NCBI GenBank assembly: GCA_040902425.1
Contig: JBBDXI010000011.1
Location: 1-49,847 of the forward strand
Reading direction: 5' to 3'
DNA: 49,847 nucleotides
From: JBBDXI01 sp040902425
GTDB lineage: Bacteria > Planctomycetota > Phycisphaerae > Phycisphaerales > UBA1924
The stretch's first letter is position 1, and every line of letters starts with the position of its first letter. Positions 16,741 to 24,692 of the stretch are shown here, piece after piece. The position numbers were made by a program, and so were the translations under genes. The notes below the pieces were generated by a model that had not been told where the DNA came from, did not search any database, and saw only the letters and a list, made by a program, of their open reading frames with translations.

Positions 16741-18234
16741 ATGGACAGCGGATTGGTGGACAACTTCATTGCGGGGCGGCGGCGGGCGCCGGGGGCGGGC
16801 GGGGCCGAGCGGAGGCCGGTCGTCAACCCCGCCACGGGGGAGACGCTGGCGCAGGTGGAGATGGACTCGCTCCGGGCCGCGGAGGAGGCGGTGGAGGCGG
16901 CGGTCCAGGCGTTCCCGGCGTGGGCGGCCCGCCCGGTGGGCGAGCGGGTGCAGGTGCTCTTCCGGTACAAACAGGTGCTGGAGGGCCACTTCGAGGAGCT
17001 GGCGGGGATGATCGTGCGCGAGCACGGCAAGACCATGGCCGAGGCCCGGGGCGATGTGCGCCGGGGGATTGACTGCGTGGAGCACGCCTGCTGCGCCCCG
17101 GTGCTGATGATGGGGCGGACGCTCCCGCAGATCGCGGTCAGCAGCAGCTTCTGCCGGACGGAGGATGAGGGGGGCGTGGGGATCGACAGCGTGGTGGACC
17201 GGGTGCCGCTGGGGGTGTGCGTGGGGGTGACGCCCTTCAACTTCCCGGTGATGGTGCCGCTGTGGATGTGGCCGATGGCGGCGGCGTGCGGGAACACGTT
17301 CGTGCTGAAGCCGAGCGAGAAGGTGCCGATGTCGGCGGTGCGCGAGGTGGAGCTGGCGAGCGAGGCGGGGATGCCGCCGGGGGTGCTGAACCTGGTGACG
17401 GGGGGCCCGAAGGTGGTGGACCACCTGATCACGCACGAGGATGTGCGGGCGGTGAGCTTTGTGGGTTCGACCACGGTGGGCCGGCACATCTACACGACGG
17501 CGACCGCGGCCGGGAAGCGGGCCCAGTGCATGTGCGGGGCGAAGAACTACATGGTGATCATGCCCGACGCGAACCGCGAGGCGGCGATCGAGGGCGTGGT
17601 GGGCTCGGCGTTCGGGAACTCCGGGCAGCGGTGCCTCGCCGGGAGCGTGGCGATCGCGGTGGGGGAGGCGGCGGAGTGGTTCATCCCGCGGGTCATCGAG
17701 GCCGCGAAGAAGCTGAAGGTGTGCGCCGGCGATGAGGCGGGCGTGGGGATGGGGCCGGTGATCGACGGGGCCAGCCGCGAGCGGATCCTGGGGTTCATCG
17801 GTGGGGGCGACGCGGACGGCGCGAAGCTGGCGCTCGACGGGCGGACGGCGGCGCTGCCGGGGCGCGGCTGCTTCGTGGGGCCGACGGTCTTCGACCACGT
17901 GCGGCCGGGGATGCGGATCGCCGATGAGGAGATCTTCGGCCCGGTGCTGAGCGTGATGCGGGAGGAGACGCTGGACGCGGCCCTGGCGACGCTCAACCGC
18001 TCGCGCTACGGCAACATGGCGGTGATCTTCACCGGCAGCGGGCACGCCGCCCGGCGCTTCAAGACGCACGCGCAGGTGGGGATGGTGGGGATCAACGTCG
18101 GCGTCCCGGCGCCGATGGCCGCGTTCCCCTTCGCGGGGTGGAAGCAGAGCTTCTTCGGCGACCTGCACGCCAACGGCGAGGACGCGGTGAAGTTCTACAC
18201 CGAGAGCAAGGTGGTGGTGAGCCGGTGGCTGTAG
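16741..18234 (+). CDS. mmsA: Methylmalonate-semialdehyde dehydrogenase (CoA-acylating)
   Basis: A 497-residue aldehyde dehydrogenase of the MMSDH branch: oxidises methylmalonate or malonate semialdehyde with NAD+ and CoA to propionyl- or acetyl-CoA, in valine, beta-alanine and inositol breakdown. Seen here: VTPFNFP (163-169) with Asn167, the cofactor motif FVGST (240-244), CGAKN (265-269) in the place where ordinary ALDHs have the general-base Glu (a mark of the CoA-acylating subgroup), and the nucleophile Cys298 in GQRCLA. EEIFGPV is near residue 400. GGAGGGG precedes ATG 16741. Length is normal. No other valine-catabolism gene is adjacent, so the pathway context comes from the family only. 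Confidence 0.95.
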   Translation: MDSGLVDNFIAGRRRAPGAGGAERRPVVNPATGETLAQVEMDSLRAAEEAVEAAVQAFPAWAARPVGERVQVLFRYKQVLEGHFEELAGMIVREHGKTMAEARGDVRRGIDCVEHACCAPVLMMGRTLPQIAVSSSFCRTEDEGGVGIDSVVDRVPLGVCVGVTPFNFPVMVPLWMWPMAAACGNTFVLKPSEKVPMSAVREVELASEAGMPPGVLNLVTGGPKVVDHLITHEDVRAVSFVGSTTVGRHIYTTATAAGKRAQCMCGAKNYMVIMPDANREAAIEGVVGSAFGNSGQRCLAGSVAIAVGEAAEWFIPRVIEAAKKLKVCAGDEAGVGMGPVIDGASRERILGFIGGGDADGAKLALDGRTAALPGRGCFVGPTVFDHVRPGMRIADEEIFGPVLSVMREETLDAALATLNRSRYGNMAVIFTGSGHAARRFKTHAQVGMVGINVGVPAPMAAFPFAGWKQSFFGDLHANGEDAVKFYTESKVVVSRWL

Positions 18235-18262
18235 GGGGCAGCGCCCTGCTGGAGGCCGTGGG

Positions 18263-18637
18263 ATGATCACAGCCGTTCACGCGCTGATCTACGCGAAGAA
18301 CGCCGACGCGACGCGGGCGTTCTTCCGCGATGTGCTGGGGCTGGCGTTCGTCGAGGCGCACCCCGGCTGGCTGATCTTCGCCCTGCCGCCGGCGGAGCTG
18401 GGCATCCATCCCGCGGAGAACGAGGAGGGCTCGATGCCCAGCGGGACGCACTCGCTCTACCTCATGTGCGACGACATCGAGAAGACCGTCGCGGAGCTGC
18501 GCTCCAAGGGCGTGGAGTTCACCAGCACGGTGAGCGACCAGGGGTGGGGGCTGCTGACGACGCTGCGGGTGCCCGGCGGGGGCGAGATCGGGCTGTACCA
18601 GCCGCGGCACCCTGTCGCGGCGAAGCTCGCCCGATAA
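18263..18637 (+). CDS. VOC (glyoxalase/bleomycin-resistance) family protein
   Basis: A 124-residue single-module VOC protein. It starts MITAVHALIYAKNADATRAFF, the usual beta-alpha opening, then FFRDVLGLAFVEAHPGW, HSLYLMCDDIEKTVAELRSKGVEF and PGGGEIGLYQPRHP. His6, His in THSLYL and Glu in GEIGLYQP are in the positions of metal ligands in this superfamily. GGAGG sits 7 bases before ATG 18263. It lies 28 bases after mmsA, so the two may be co-transcribed. The superfamily includes isomerases, dioxygenases and resistance proteins, and the substrate cannot be read from the sequence. Confidence 0.85.
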   Translation: MITAVHALIYAKNADATRAFFRDVLGLAFVEAHPGWLIFALPPAELGIHPAENEEGSMPSGTHSLYLMCDDIEKTVAELRSKGVEFTSTVSDQGWGLLTTLRVPGGGEIGLYQPRHPVAAKLAR

Positions 18638-18676
18638 GGGCGGGGCGAGCGGGGCGCGCCGGTCGTAGAATGGTGC

Positions 18677-19267
18677 ATGTCCTCAGTCGTGCGCCCAACC
18701 CAGCAGGATATCGATGCCTACGGCTACCTCGGCCTGAGGATGGGCGCGGACGACTTCCTGGGCCTCGGGCAGACGCGCGAACGGTACGAGCTGGTGCACG
18801 GAGTGGTATGCATGTCGCCCAGGCCGAACACGCTGCACCAGACGCTGCTGCTCCTCATCGCGGAGCAGTTGAGGGCCTATTGCCGGTCTCAAGCCGGGGC
18901 CCGCGTGTTCCCCGACGTGGACGTGGTTGTGGCCGGCGATACGGTGTACGCGCCTGACCTGGTCTGCTACCTCCCCGGGCGGGTGAAGGGCTACCCGGTG
19001 CGGCTCGATACGGCCCCGGACCTCGTCGTGGAGATTCTCTCGCACGGGACCAAGGCGTTCGACCTGACCACCAAGCTCGACGACTATCAGAAGTTCGGCG
19101 TGCCGGAATACTGGACGTACGACCCGTCCGACGGACAACTGCGCTGCTTCCGGCGCAACGGTGCGGAGCTGGTGCGCGTGCCGGTGAGTGGCGAGAGGGT
19201 CGAGAGCACGGCCCTGCCCGGGTTCGTCCTTGACCTCCGCCCTTTGCGAGAGGCCGCGAGCATCTGA
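18677..19267 (+). CDS. Uma2-family (DUF820) putative restriction-endonuclease-fold protein
   Basis: A 196-residue protein of the Uma2 family, which has a PD-(D/E)XK nuclease-like fold and is heavily expanded in planctomycetes and cyanobacteria. Diagnostic phrases: RYELVHGVVCMSPRPN, FPDVDVVVAGDTVYAPDLVCY, APDLVVEILS and TKLDDYQKFGVPEYWTYDP. The acidic residues in APDLV and VVEILS are the expected metal-site positions. ATG 18677 has no good Shine-Dalgarno. The true cellular role of the family is unsettled. It ends 10 bases before the convergent M20 peptidase gene. Confidence 0.88.
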   Translation: MSSVVRPTQQDIDAYGYLGLRMGADDFLGLGQTRERYELVHGVVCMSPRPNTLHQTLLLLIAEQLRAYCRSQAGARVFPDVDVVVAGDTVYAPDLVCYLPGRVKGYPVRLDTAPDLVVEILSHGTKAFDLTTKLDDYQKFGVPEYWTYDPSDGQLRCFRRNGAELVRVPVSGERVESTALPGFVLDLRPLREAASI

Positions 19268-19277
19268 GCGTCGTCGC

Positions 19278-20495
19278 TCAGTCGTCCAGCGCCAGGCGGC
19301 ACATCATCTCGATCCCCGCCGGTAGCGCCTCGTCGTTGAAGTCGAAATCGGGCTGGTGGAGCGCGGGGTAGCTCGCGGCGCCGGGCGGCCGCAGGCCCAG
19401 GAAGAAGAAGCAGGACGGGGCGTGCTTCCCGTAGTAGGCGAAGTCCTCGCCGCCCATGGTCGCGTGCTCGACCTCGTGCGAGCGCTCGGGCCCGAGGGCC
19501 TCCGCGGCGATCGTCAGAACCCGCCGGGCCTCGGCGGGGTCGTTCTCCGTCATGGGGTACCCCTCACGCCAGTCGATCTCGGCGCGGCAGCCGTGCGAGG
19601 CCGCGGCCTGCTCGACCAGCTCGTAGAAGCGGCGCTTCGCCATGGCCCGCGTCTCGGCCCGCAGCGTGCGGATAGTCCCCCAGAACCGCGCCACCACGGG
19701 GATGATGTTGCTGGCGCTCCCCCCCTCGATCTTCCCGACGGTGCAGACGAGGCTGTCGTGCGGCGCGGTGGCCCGCGAGGCGAGGGCCTGGAGCGACTGG
19801 ATGACGGCGGCGAGCGCGACGATCGGGTCGCGGCAGAGGTGGGGGTACGCCGCGTGCCCGCCGGAGCCGACGACCCGGACCTCGAAGTCGTCGGTTGCGG
19901 CGAGCAGCGGCCCGGCGCGGGTGGCGATGTGCCCGAGTTCCACCTGGGGCCAGCCGTGCAGGCCGTAGACGCGGGCGACGGGCTCGCCGAGGCCGCCCGC
20001 CTTCTCGCCGCCCAGGGCCCCCTGCTCGCACATCACGCCCGCGCCGCCGAGGTGCTCCTCGGCGGGCTGAAAGAGGAAGGTCACCGGGCGGGAGCGCCGG
20101 AGGGGGGGCGGGAGCGAGGCGAGGATGCGGGCCGCGCCGAGGAGGATGGTGGTGTGGCCGTCGTGCCCGCAGGCGTGCATGACGCCGGGCGTGCCGGAGA
20201 CGTAGTCGCGCCCGGTGCGCTCGTCGATGGGCAGGGCATCCATGTCGGCGCGCAGCGCGGTGGCGCCGCCGCCGTTCGCGGGCCCCGTCGCGGGCAGGTA
20301 GCCGACGACCCCCGTGCCGGCCCGCCCGAAGCCGCCCTTGGCCGCGATCCCCAGGCGGCGGAGCTCATCGAGCACCAGGGCGCTGGTGCGGCGCTCCTGG
20401 TCGGAAAGCTCGGGGTGGCGGTGGAGGTCGCGCCGGAGGCGGACGAGCTCCGGCAGGTGTCGGGCGATGCTCTCGCGCAGGGGGGGCGTGGTCAT
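19278..20495 (-). CDS. M20 family amidohydrolase/peptidase (M20D type)
   Basis: A 405-residue zinc amidohydrolase of the hippurate hydrolase / N-acyl-amino-acid deacylase group. It cleaves an amide bond to free an amino acid. The start was set at ATG 20495 (MTTPPLRESIARHLPELVRL), where homology-like sequence begins. Seen: LRRDLHRHPELS, ALRADMDALPI, HACGHDGHTT (107-116; Cys109 and His111 as metal ligands), FQPAEEH, and GLHGWP with a ligand His. A dimerisation domain carries GSGGHAAYPH and the C-terminal end carries GGEDFAYY. No signal peptide is seen, so it is probably cytoplasmic. A strong terminator pointing the same way lies just upstream (20567-20603), so this gene should have its own promoter. 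Confidence 0.92.
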   Translation of the reverse strand: MTTPPLRESIARHLPELVRLRRDLHRHPELSDQERRTSALVLDELRRLGIAAKGGFGRAGTGVVGYLPATGPANGGGATALRADMDALPIDERTGRDYVSGTPGVMHACGHDGHTTILLGAARILASLPPPLRRSRPVTFLFQPAEEHLGGAGVMCEQGALGGEKAGGLGEPVARVYGLHGWPQVELGHIATRAGPLLAATDDFEVRVVGSGGHAAYPHLCRDPIVALAAVIQSLQALASRATAPHDSLVCTVGKIEGGSASNIIPVVARFWGTIRTLRAETRAMAKRRFYELVEQAAASHGCRAEIDWREGYPMTENDPAEARRVLTIAAEALGPERSHEVEHATMGGEDFAYYGKHAPSCFFFLGLRPPGAASYPALHQPDFDFNDEALPAGIEMMCRLALDD

Positions 20496-20566
20496 CAGGG
20501 ACAAAGGGTAGGCGGAGGGGCGGGCGCGCCCGGAGTGCTGCCGTGGCCCGCGCCCGCGGCCGGCGC

Positions 20567-20603
20567 AAGAAAGGGGCGCGGGACCCACGAGTTCCCGCGC
20601 CCC
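20567..20603 (-). terminator. Strong rho-independent terminator
   Basis: On the minus strand, GGGGCGCGGGA pairs perfectly with TCCCGCGCCCC (11 bp, 9-base loop) and is followed by TTTCTT. It lies about 150 bases beyond the stop of the P-domain gene and ends leftward transcription before the M20 peptidase gene. Confidence 0.75.
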
Positions 20604-20681
20604 CGTTTCGTGCGCGACCGGATTCGCACCACTCTACCAGAAGCCCGCCCGTTCCCAAAGCCTCTTTGGGACGCCCGCGGG
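20567..20681 (-). ncRNA. Candidate structured RNA or 3' UTR element ending in a terminator
   Basis: Read on the minus strand, three hairpins follow one another. The first is a compound hairpin: CCCGC (+ strand 20677-20681) pairs with GCGGG (20644-20648), enclosing TCCCAAAG-AGG-CTTTGGGA (20653-20671). The second is GTGCG/CGCAC (20610-20629). The third is the 11-bp terminator. The middle part reads GGTAGAGTGGTGCGAATCC, which recalls D- and T-arm phrases of tRNA, but no acceptor stem or anticodon arm can be built. It could be a small RNA, a processed 3' UTR of the P-domain gene, or unrelated hairpins. No known RNA family was recognised. Confidence 0.3.
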
Positions 20682-20754
20682 AGAGAACGAGAACGGGGGC
20701 GCTTGCCTGCGGCGCCCCGCCCCAGCATCGTCCGCACGTTCGGTCCGGCCCGCC

Positions 20755-21501
20755 TCAGGGGGCGGTGCAGCCCGCGGCGTACTTCTGCAGGTAACAGCTG
20801 AAGTCGGCGATGTTGACGACCGGCTGGACGGTGCTCCCGTCGCAGTTGGCGTAGCTGTGGCCGGCGGCGTAGCGGCTCATGAAGCAGCTGAAGTCGGCGA
20901 CGTTGAGCACGGGCGCCTGGGTGCTGGCGTCGCAGTTGGCGTAGCACGCGCCGCCGGTTCCCACGGTCAGGCGGAAGCCGCTGATCGTCCCGGTGTCCAT
21001 CCCAGCGCAATCGCGGACGCGCAGGCGCCACGTGCCGGAGGCGTTGATGCCGGCGAAGGCCGAGAGCGCCTGGTGCGGCTTGTAGGGGCCGGTGGCCCCC
21101 GAAACCCCGGGGGCGGCAACGCCCGGCTCGTCGTACAGCGTGGCGGCGCTGTCGGACAGCGTGAAGAAGGCCGATGTGGTCCCGTAGTTCGCAGCGCCGA
21201 AGCCAACCAGCGTGCCGGGGTGGCCCGGCCGGTCCACCAGCACCACCGTGCGCCCCGAGTTCACGTGCGTCAGCGAGACCGTCAGGTCCCCCTGGAAGGG
21301 GTGGGGGATGTAGAAGGACACGGTCACCGTGCCGACGGTGAGGGATGGCCCGACGTTGATCGCCGCCACCGCCTCCGGGCCGCAGGTGCCATCCGGGCTG
21401 TCCGGGATTGGCACCGGCGCGCCGGTGTAGCTGAAGGTGGACTGGGCAGGGGCCGCGGCGCAGGCAGCGCCGAGGACAAGCAGGAACGCGGTGGTCTTCA
21501 T
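20755..21501 (-). CDS. Secreted P-domain (proprotein-convertase P domain) protein with variant GC-type dockerin tail
   Basis: A 248-residue protein with GGAG before ATG 21501 and a signal peptide (MKTTAFLLVLGAACAAAPAQ). Residues about 25-182 match the P/Homo B domain that normally follows a subtilisin-like catalytic domain: TVTVSFYIPHPFQGDLTVSL, LSAFAGINASGTWRLRVRD and GTISGFRLTVG. No protease domain is attached, so it is a free-standing binding-type beta domain, a form also seen in other secreted bacterial proteins. Residues 186-248 are the dockerin repeats, here with DFSCF and DFSCY instead of DFGCF and two residues beyond the final Cys (CTAP). This is the most divergent tail in the window. 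It is followed by the structured RNA and terminator. Confidence 0.88.
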   Translation of the reverse strand: MKTTAFLLVLGAACAAAPAQSTFSYTGAPVPIPDSPDGTCGPEAVAAINVGPSLTVGTVTVSFYIPHPFQGDLTVSLTHVNSGRTVVLVDRPGHPGTLVGFGAANYGTTSAFFTLSDSAATLYDEPGVAAPGVSGATGPYKPHQALSAFAGINASGTWRLRVRDCAGMDTGTISGFRLTVGTGGACYANCDASTQAPVLNVADFSCFMSRYAAGHSYANCDGSTVQPVVNIADFSCYLQKYAAGCTAP

Positions 21502-21565
21502 GCAATCTCCGGGAGGCGCCGCCCGTCTCCCGGACGTGCGGCTGGTCTTGCGGGGCTCCCCTCTC

Positions 21566-21596
21566 CGGCCCTATGAGCGCTCGCTCATGAGGGCCG
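21566..21596. promoter_or_regulatory. Long inverted repeat upstream of the P-domain gene
   Basis: CGGCCCT-ATGAGCG-CT-CGCTCAT-G-AGGGCCG is a 14-bp inverted repeat with one bulged base and a 2-base centre. It lies about 65 bases before the start at 21501, between two minus-strand genes. No T run follows, so an operator or leader hairpin is more likely than a terminator. Confidence 0.45.
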
Positions 21597-21726
21597 CCTC
21601 ATCCCTGAGGTAGGGGGCAGAGTACCGGCTGGTTCCGATCGGTCCAGCCGGAAGCCCCTTGCTTTGTGCCCGCAAACGTGTGAAACGCGGCTCCCGCCCG
21701 CGCCGCCCCGGCTGAACGCCTTCATC

Positions 21727-22770
21727 TCAGCGACAAACTTCGTCGCACACCCGCATCGCCCCGGGGATTGAGTCGGCGATCGCACCGAGGTCCAGCGGCG
21801 TGCCGGGCGCCCGCGTCAGGCCGAGTTCCACTACCAGCTTCAGGCGGATGGGCGTGTTGCGGGACTCGCTCTCTGCCAGCATCCGCTCCACGCGCTCGCT
21901 CAGCAGGAAGTCCAGCAGGCGGGCAGCGCCCTCGGCGTTGCGGCCCCCTCGCACCCGCGCCGCCGTGTTGGGCACGGCCAGGGTCACCCGGTCGGAGGGG
22001 GCCTCCGTCAGGCTCTGGCCGATGAGGGCCATGGCGATGGGCCACCCCTCGCGCAGGCCGGCGTGCACATCGTCGCTGTCGGTCAGGGCCAGGTCGATCT
22101 CGCCGTACGCCACCGCCCGGACGACCGTCGCGTTGCCGTCGTAGAGCCGGACGCCCGAGGCCTTCAGGCTCTCCAGCCACGCCCGGAAGGCGGGCTCCCC
22201 CGAGTCGTGCAGCAGGGCCCCCATGTGGCCGCGGGTGGTCCCGAACTGCGGGCGGGCGATGCCGACGCGCCCCTTGAAGCGCTCGGCGGCGAGGTCGCGG
22301 AGCGTCCGCGGGAGCTCGCGGGGGGCGAGCTTGCGCGAGTTGTAGACGAGCACGCGGTCGCGGGTGGCGAAGGCGTGCCACGAGCGGTCCGGCGCGCGGA
22401 GCGGCAGGGGCCACCCGTCCTCGAAGTCGCGGTCGCCGGCCGGCGTGAACGGCTCGAGGATGCCCTCGCGGGCGAGACGGATGGTCCCGAACGGCTCGCT
22501 GGACCACCAGACATCCGCCCGCGGCCGCGCCTTCTCGGCGATCAGCCGCTCGACCAGCCCGGTGGTCTTGGTCGCCTCGGTGTCGCCGACGATGCGGACG
22601 GAAAGGCCCGACTCCTTCTCGAAAACGCCGACGACCTCGCGGAGGAACTGGTCATCCACGCTGCTGTAGAGGACGACATCGCCGTCGCGCCGCGAGCACG
22701 CGGACGGCCAGAGCAGCAGGGCCGCCAGGCAGCCGATCAGGAGAGAGATTCGGGCGGCAGGCCTGGTCAT
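21727..22770 (-). CDS. Extracellular solute-binding lipoprotein, iron(III)/FbpA-like
   Basis: A 347-residue protein. ATG 22770 opens a lipoprotein signal (MTRPAARISLLIGCLAALLL) with the lipid-attachment Cys at 25 (PSACS). The mature part matches family 1 / type 6 periplasmic binding proteins: VVLYSSVDDQFLREVVGVFE near the N terminus, ETEAT-like DTEATKTTGLVERL, ADVWWSSEP, WHAFATRDRVLVYN and LTDSDDVHAG. Proteins of this shape bind ferric iron or small organic anions for an ABC importer. No importer permease or ATPase is next to it; the gene upstream is an ABC-2 type permease, which is not the normal partner. The 44-base spacing suggests co-transcription with that permease. Confidence 0.88.
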   Translation of the reverse strand: MTRPAARISLLIGCLAALLLWPSACSRRDGDVVLYSSVDDQFLREVVGVFEKESGLSVRIVGDTEATKTTGLVERLIAEKARPRADVWWSSEPFGTIRLAREGILEPFTPAGDRDFEDGWPLPLRAPDRSWHAFATRDRVLVYNSRKLAPRELPRTLRDLAAERFKGRVGIARPQFGTTRGHMGALLHDSGEPAFRAWLESLKASGVRLYDGNATVVRAVAYGEIDLALTDSDDVHAGLREGWPIAMALIGQSLTEAPSDRVTLAVPNTAARVRGGRNAEGAARLLDFLLSERVERMLAESESRNTPIRLKLVVELGLTRAPGTPLDLGAIADSIPGAMRVCDEVCR

Positions 22771-22814
22771 GGGGCGCTCCGGTTGGACGAACGGGGCGGC
22801 ACGCCCCGGCTCAC

Positions 22815-24692
22815 TCAGCGGACACCCGCCAGCCGCCGCACGGTCATGTCGAAGTTCTTCACCATGCTGGCGTGGATGGCGTAGACGATCCCCGCGTAGA
22901 CCGCGGCCGCGATCCCGCCGCCCATCAGCAGCGCGACGCGGGCCCCGCCGAGGGTCGCGCTCTCGACCGTGCTGGTCATCGCCTCCACGGGGTAGAGCAG
23001 GGCGTAGACGGCCGACGCGGGGCTGAGGGCCGAAAGCACAGGGCCGACCATGGGCACGCTCTGCCCCACCTGCCACCCGCATAGGCCGATCACGCCGGAG
23101 ATCGCCCCGGCGACGCCCACGGTGCCGACGACCGACGAGAGCGTCCCCCGGCTCTTGAGCGACCACTGCAGGCCGATGATGGCGCAGAAGGCCATGAACG
23201 GCACGGCCACCAGCGCCGCCACCAGCCCCGCCTCGGGCACGACGATCGGCGCCGGCGTCGGGGGCGTGGTGATGGTGGACACGACCATGACCGCCGGGTT
23301 CTCGCCGACCTGCCCGAAGAAGACGTAGAGCCCCGCCGCGCCCAGGGTGCCCACCGGCACCGCCAGCAGCGGCAGCAGGTACGCGATCAGCCCGCGCAGC
23401 TTCCCGCTGAGGTACTGCCCCGGCGTGATCGGCGTGGTGAGCAGCAGGTCGAGCGTGCCGTCCTCGCGCTCGCGGCTGATGGCCGTCGCTGCCATGTTGA
23501 TCGCCACCAGCGCCGTCACCGCCAGCTCGGCCATGACGGTGGTCATCAGGGCGACCTGGAACTCCACGGGGGCCATGCTCCCGCCGTGGAACAGCGCGAT
23601 CAGCCCCAGGCCCCACAGGCCGCCCAGGCCGATGAACGACCAGCGCGAGACCATGCGCCCGAGCGTGGCGTTGCGGGCCGCGGCCTCGCGCCAGGCGATG
23701 GGGTTGGACCAGACGGAACGTGGGGGCCGGTGCTCGGCGCCCTTGGCGCCGAGGCCGAACATGCGGCGGTACCAGGGGATGGCGGCCTGGCTCTCGCGCC
23801 CGACGAGGCTGCCCAGCCCGCCGGCGCGGACGGTGAAGGCCGAGCCGACGACCAGCAGCACGCTCAGGATGCCGCAGATCAGGCACCAGGCGGCCACCGG
23901 GCTCTGGAAGAACCACGCCCGGAAGAAGCCGGTGTTCCCCGGCCCGGGCTCGGCGGTGGGGTACCCCGAGGGGTTGAGCAGCGAGTAGAGGGAGAGGAAG
24001 GGGTTGATCGCGGTCATCCACGTCACGCCGTTGCGAGCCGGCCCCGCTCCCGCCAGGGCGAACGTCCGCAGCCAGTAGTCGATGCCGATGGTGACGGCGA
24101 GGTAGCTGACGACCGCGACGTAGAACGCAAAGACGGCCCGCTTGCCGACGAGGCGGCTGACGGAGAGGGCGATCGCGATGCTGCCCACGAGCAGGGCGGC
24201 GCACCCCGCGATGGCGTAGCTCAGGAAGATCGACCGCCCCGGGACGCCCCCGAAGTACTGCGTGAGGGCGAACAGCGGCAGGCTGGAGACCAGCAGCGCG
24301 AGGATGAAGAAGAGCCGCCCGAAGAGGTTGCCCAGGACGATCTCGAGCGCCGAGAGCGGCGTCGTCAGCAGCACCTCCCACGTCCGCGGGCTGGCCTCCT
24401 GGGCGATGGCCCCGGCCATGAACACCGGGGCGAGGATGCAGATGAGGGCGATCTGGAGGTAGGCGACGTAGGCGAAGCTCTGGGCCCCCTTCTGGGCCAG
24501 GTCGCGGTAGCTCATCACCCCGCCCCCCTGCCCGGCGGTGAGGAGCAGCCAGAGCAGCACCAGGATCAGGATCGCCAGGTACGCCGAGCGGATGTAGAGG
24601 TGCCGCGTCCGGCGGGAACCGTTCTGGATCAGCCGCACGGCGATCGGGTTGGCGGGCGCCAGTCTCAGCAACCAGCGCAGGAGTGGGGGCAT
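22815..24692 (-). CDS. ABC-2 type transporter permease with two related halves
   Basis: A 625-residue integral membrane protein with about 12 hydrophobic segments. The N-terminal half has the ABC-2 signature EASPRTWEVLLTTPLSALEIV, and the C-terminal half has REREDGTLDLLLTTPITPGQY. The two align, so the protein is probably a fused duplication of two ABC-2 permease units. ABC-2 permeases work in export with a separate ATPase, which is absent here. The start was placed at ATG 24692 (MPPLLRWLLRLAPANPIAVR), which gives a typical cytosolic N terminus; the frame stays open further upstream but in sequence that does not look coding. Export substrate unknown. The solute-binding lipoprotein gene follows after 44 bases. 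Confidence 0.88.
   Translation of the reverse strand: MPPLLRWLLRLAPANPIAVRLIQNGSRRTRHLYIRSAYLAILILVLLWLLLTAGQGGGVMSYRDLAQKGAQSFAYVAYLQIALICILAPVFMAGAIAQEASPRTWEVLLTTPLSALEIVLGNLFGRLFFILALLVSSLPLFALTQYFGGVPGRSIFLSYAIAGCAALLVGSIAIALSVSRLVGKRAVFAFYVAVVSYLAVTIGIDYWLRTFALAGAGPARNGVTWMTAINPFLSLYSLLNPSGYPTAEPGPGNTGFFRAWFFQSPVAAWCLICGILSVLLVVGSAFTVRAGGLGSLVGRESQAAIPWYRRMFGLGAKGAEHRPPRSVWSNPIAWREAAARNATLGRMVSRWSFIGLGGLWGLGLIALFHGGSMAPVEFQVALMTTVMAELAVTALVAINMAATAISREREDGTLDLLLTTPITPGQYLSGKLRGLIAYLLPLLAVPVGTLGAAGLYVFFGQVGENPAVMVVSTITTPPTPAPIVVPEAGLVAALVAVPFMAFCAIIGLQWSLKSRGTLSSVVGTVGVAGAISGVIGLCGWQVGQSVPMVGPVLSALSPASAVYALLYPVEAMTSTVESATLGGARVALLMGGGIAAAVYAGIVYAIHASMVKNFDMTVRRLAGVR

Noticed and set aside
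16615..18270. Upstream extension of the second sigma factor on the minus strand across mmsA
   Set aside because: The extension is antisense to a fully motif-supported dehydrogenase. The sigma factor begins at MSQQHT (16614).
18677..19267. Part of a defence or restriction system
   Set aside because: The Uma2 gene stands alone without methyltransferase, toxin partner or other defence genes.
20600..20660. A tRNA on the minus strand
   Set aside because: Phrases resemble D and T arms, but no acceptor stem, anticodon arm or correct spacing can be formed.
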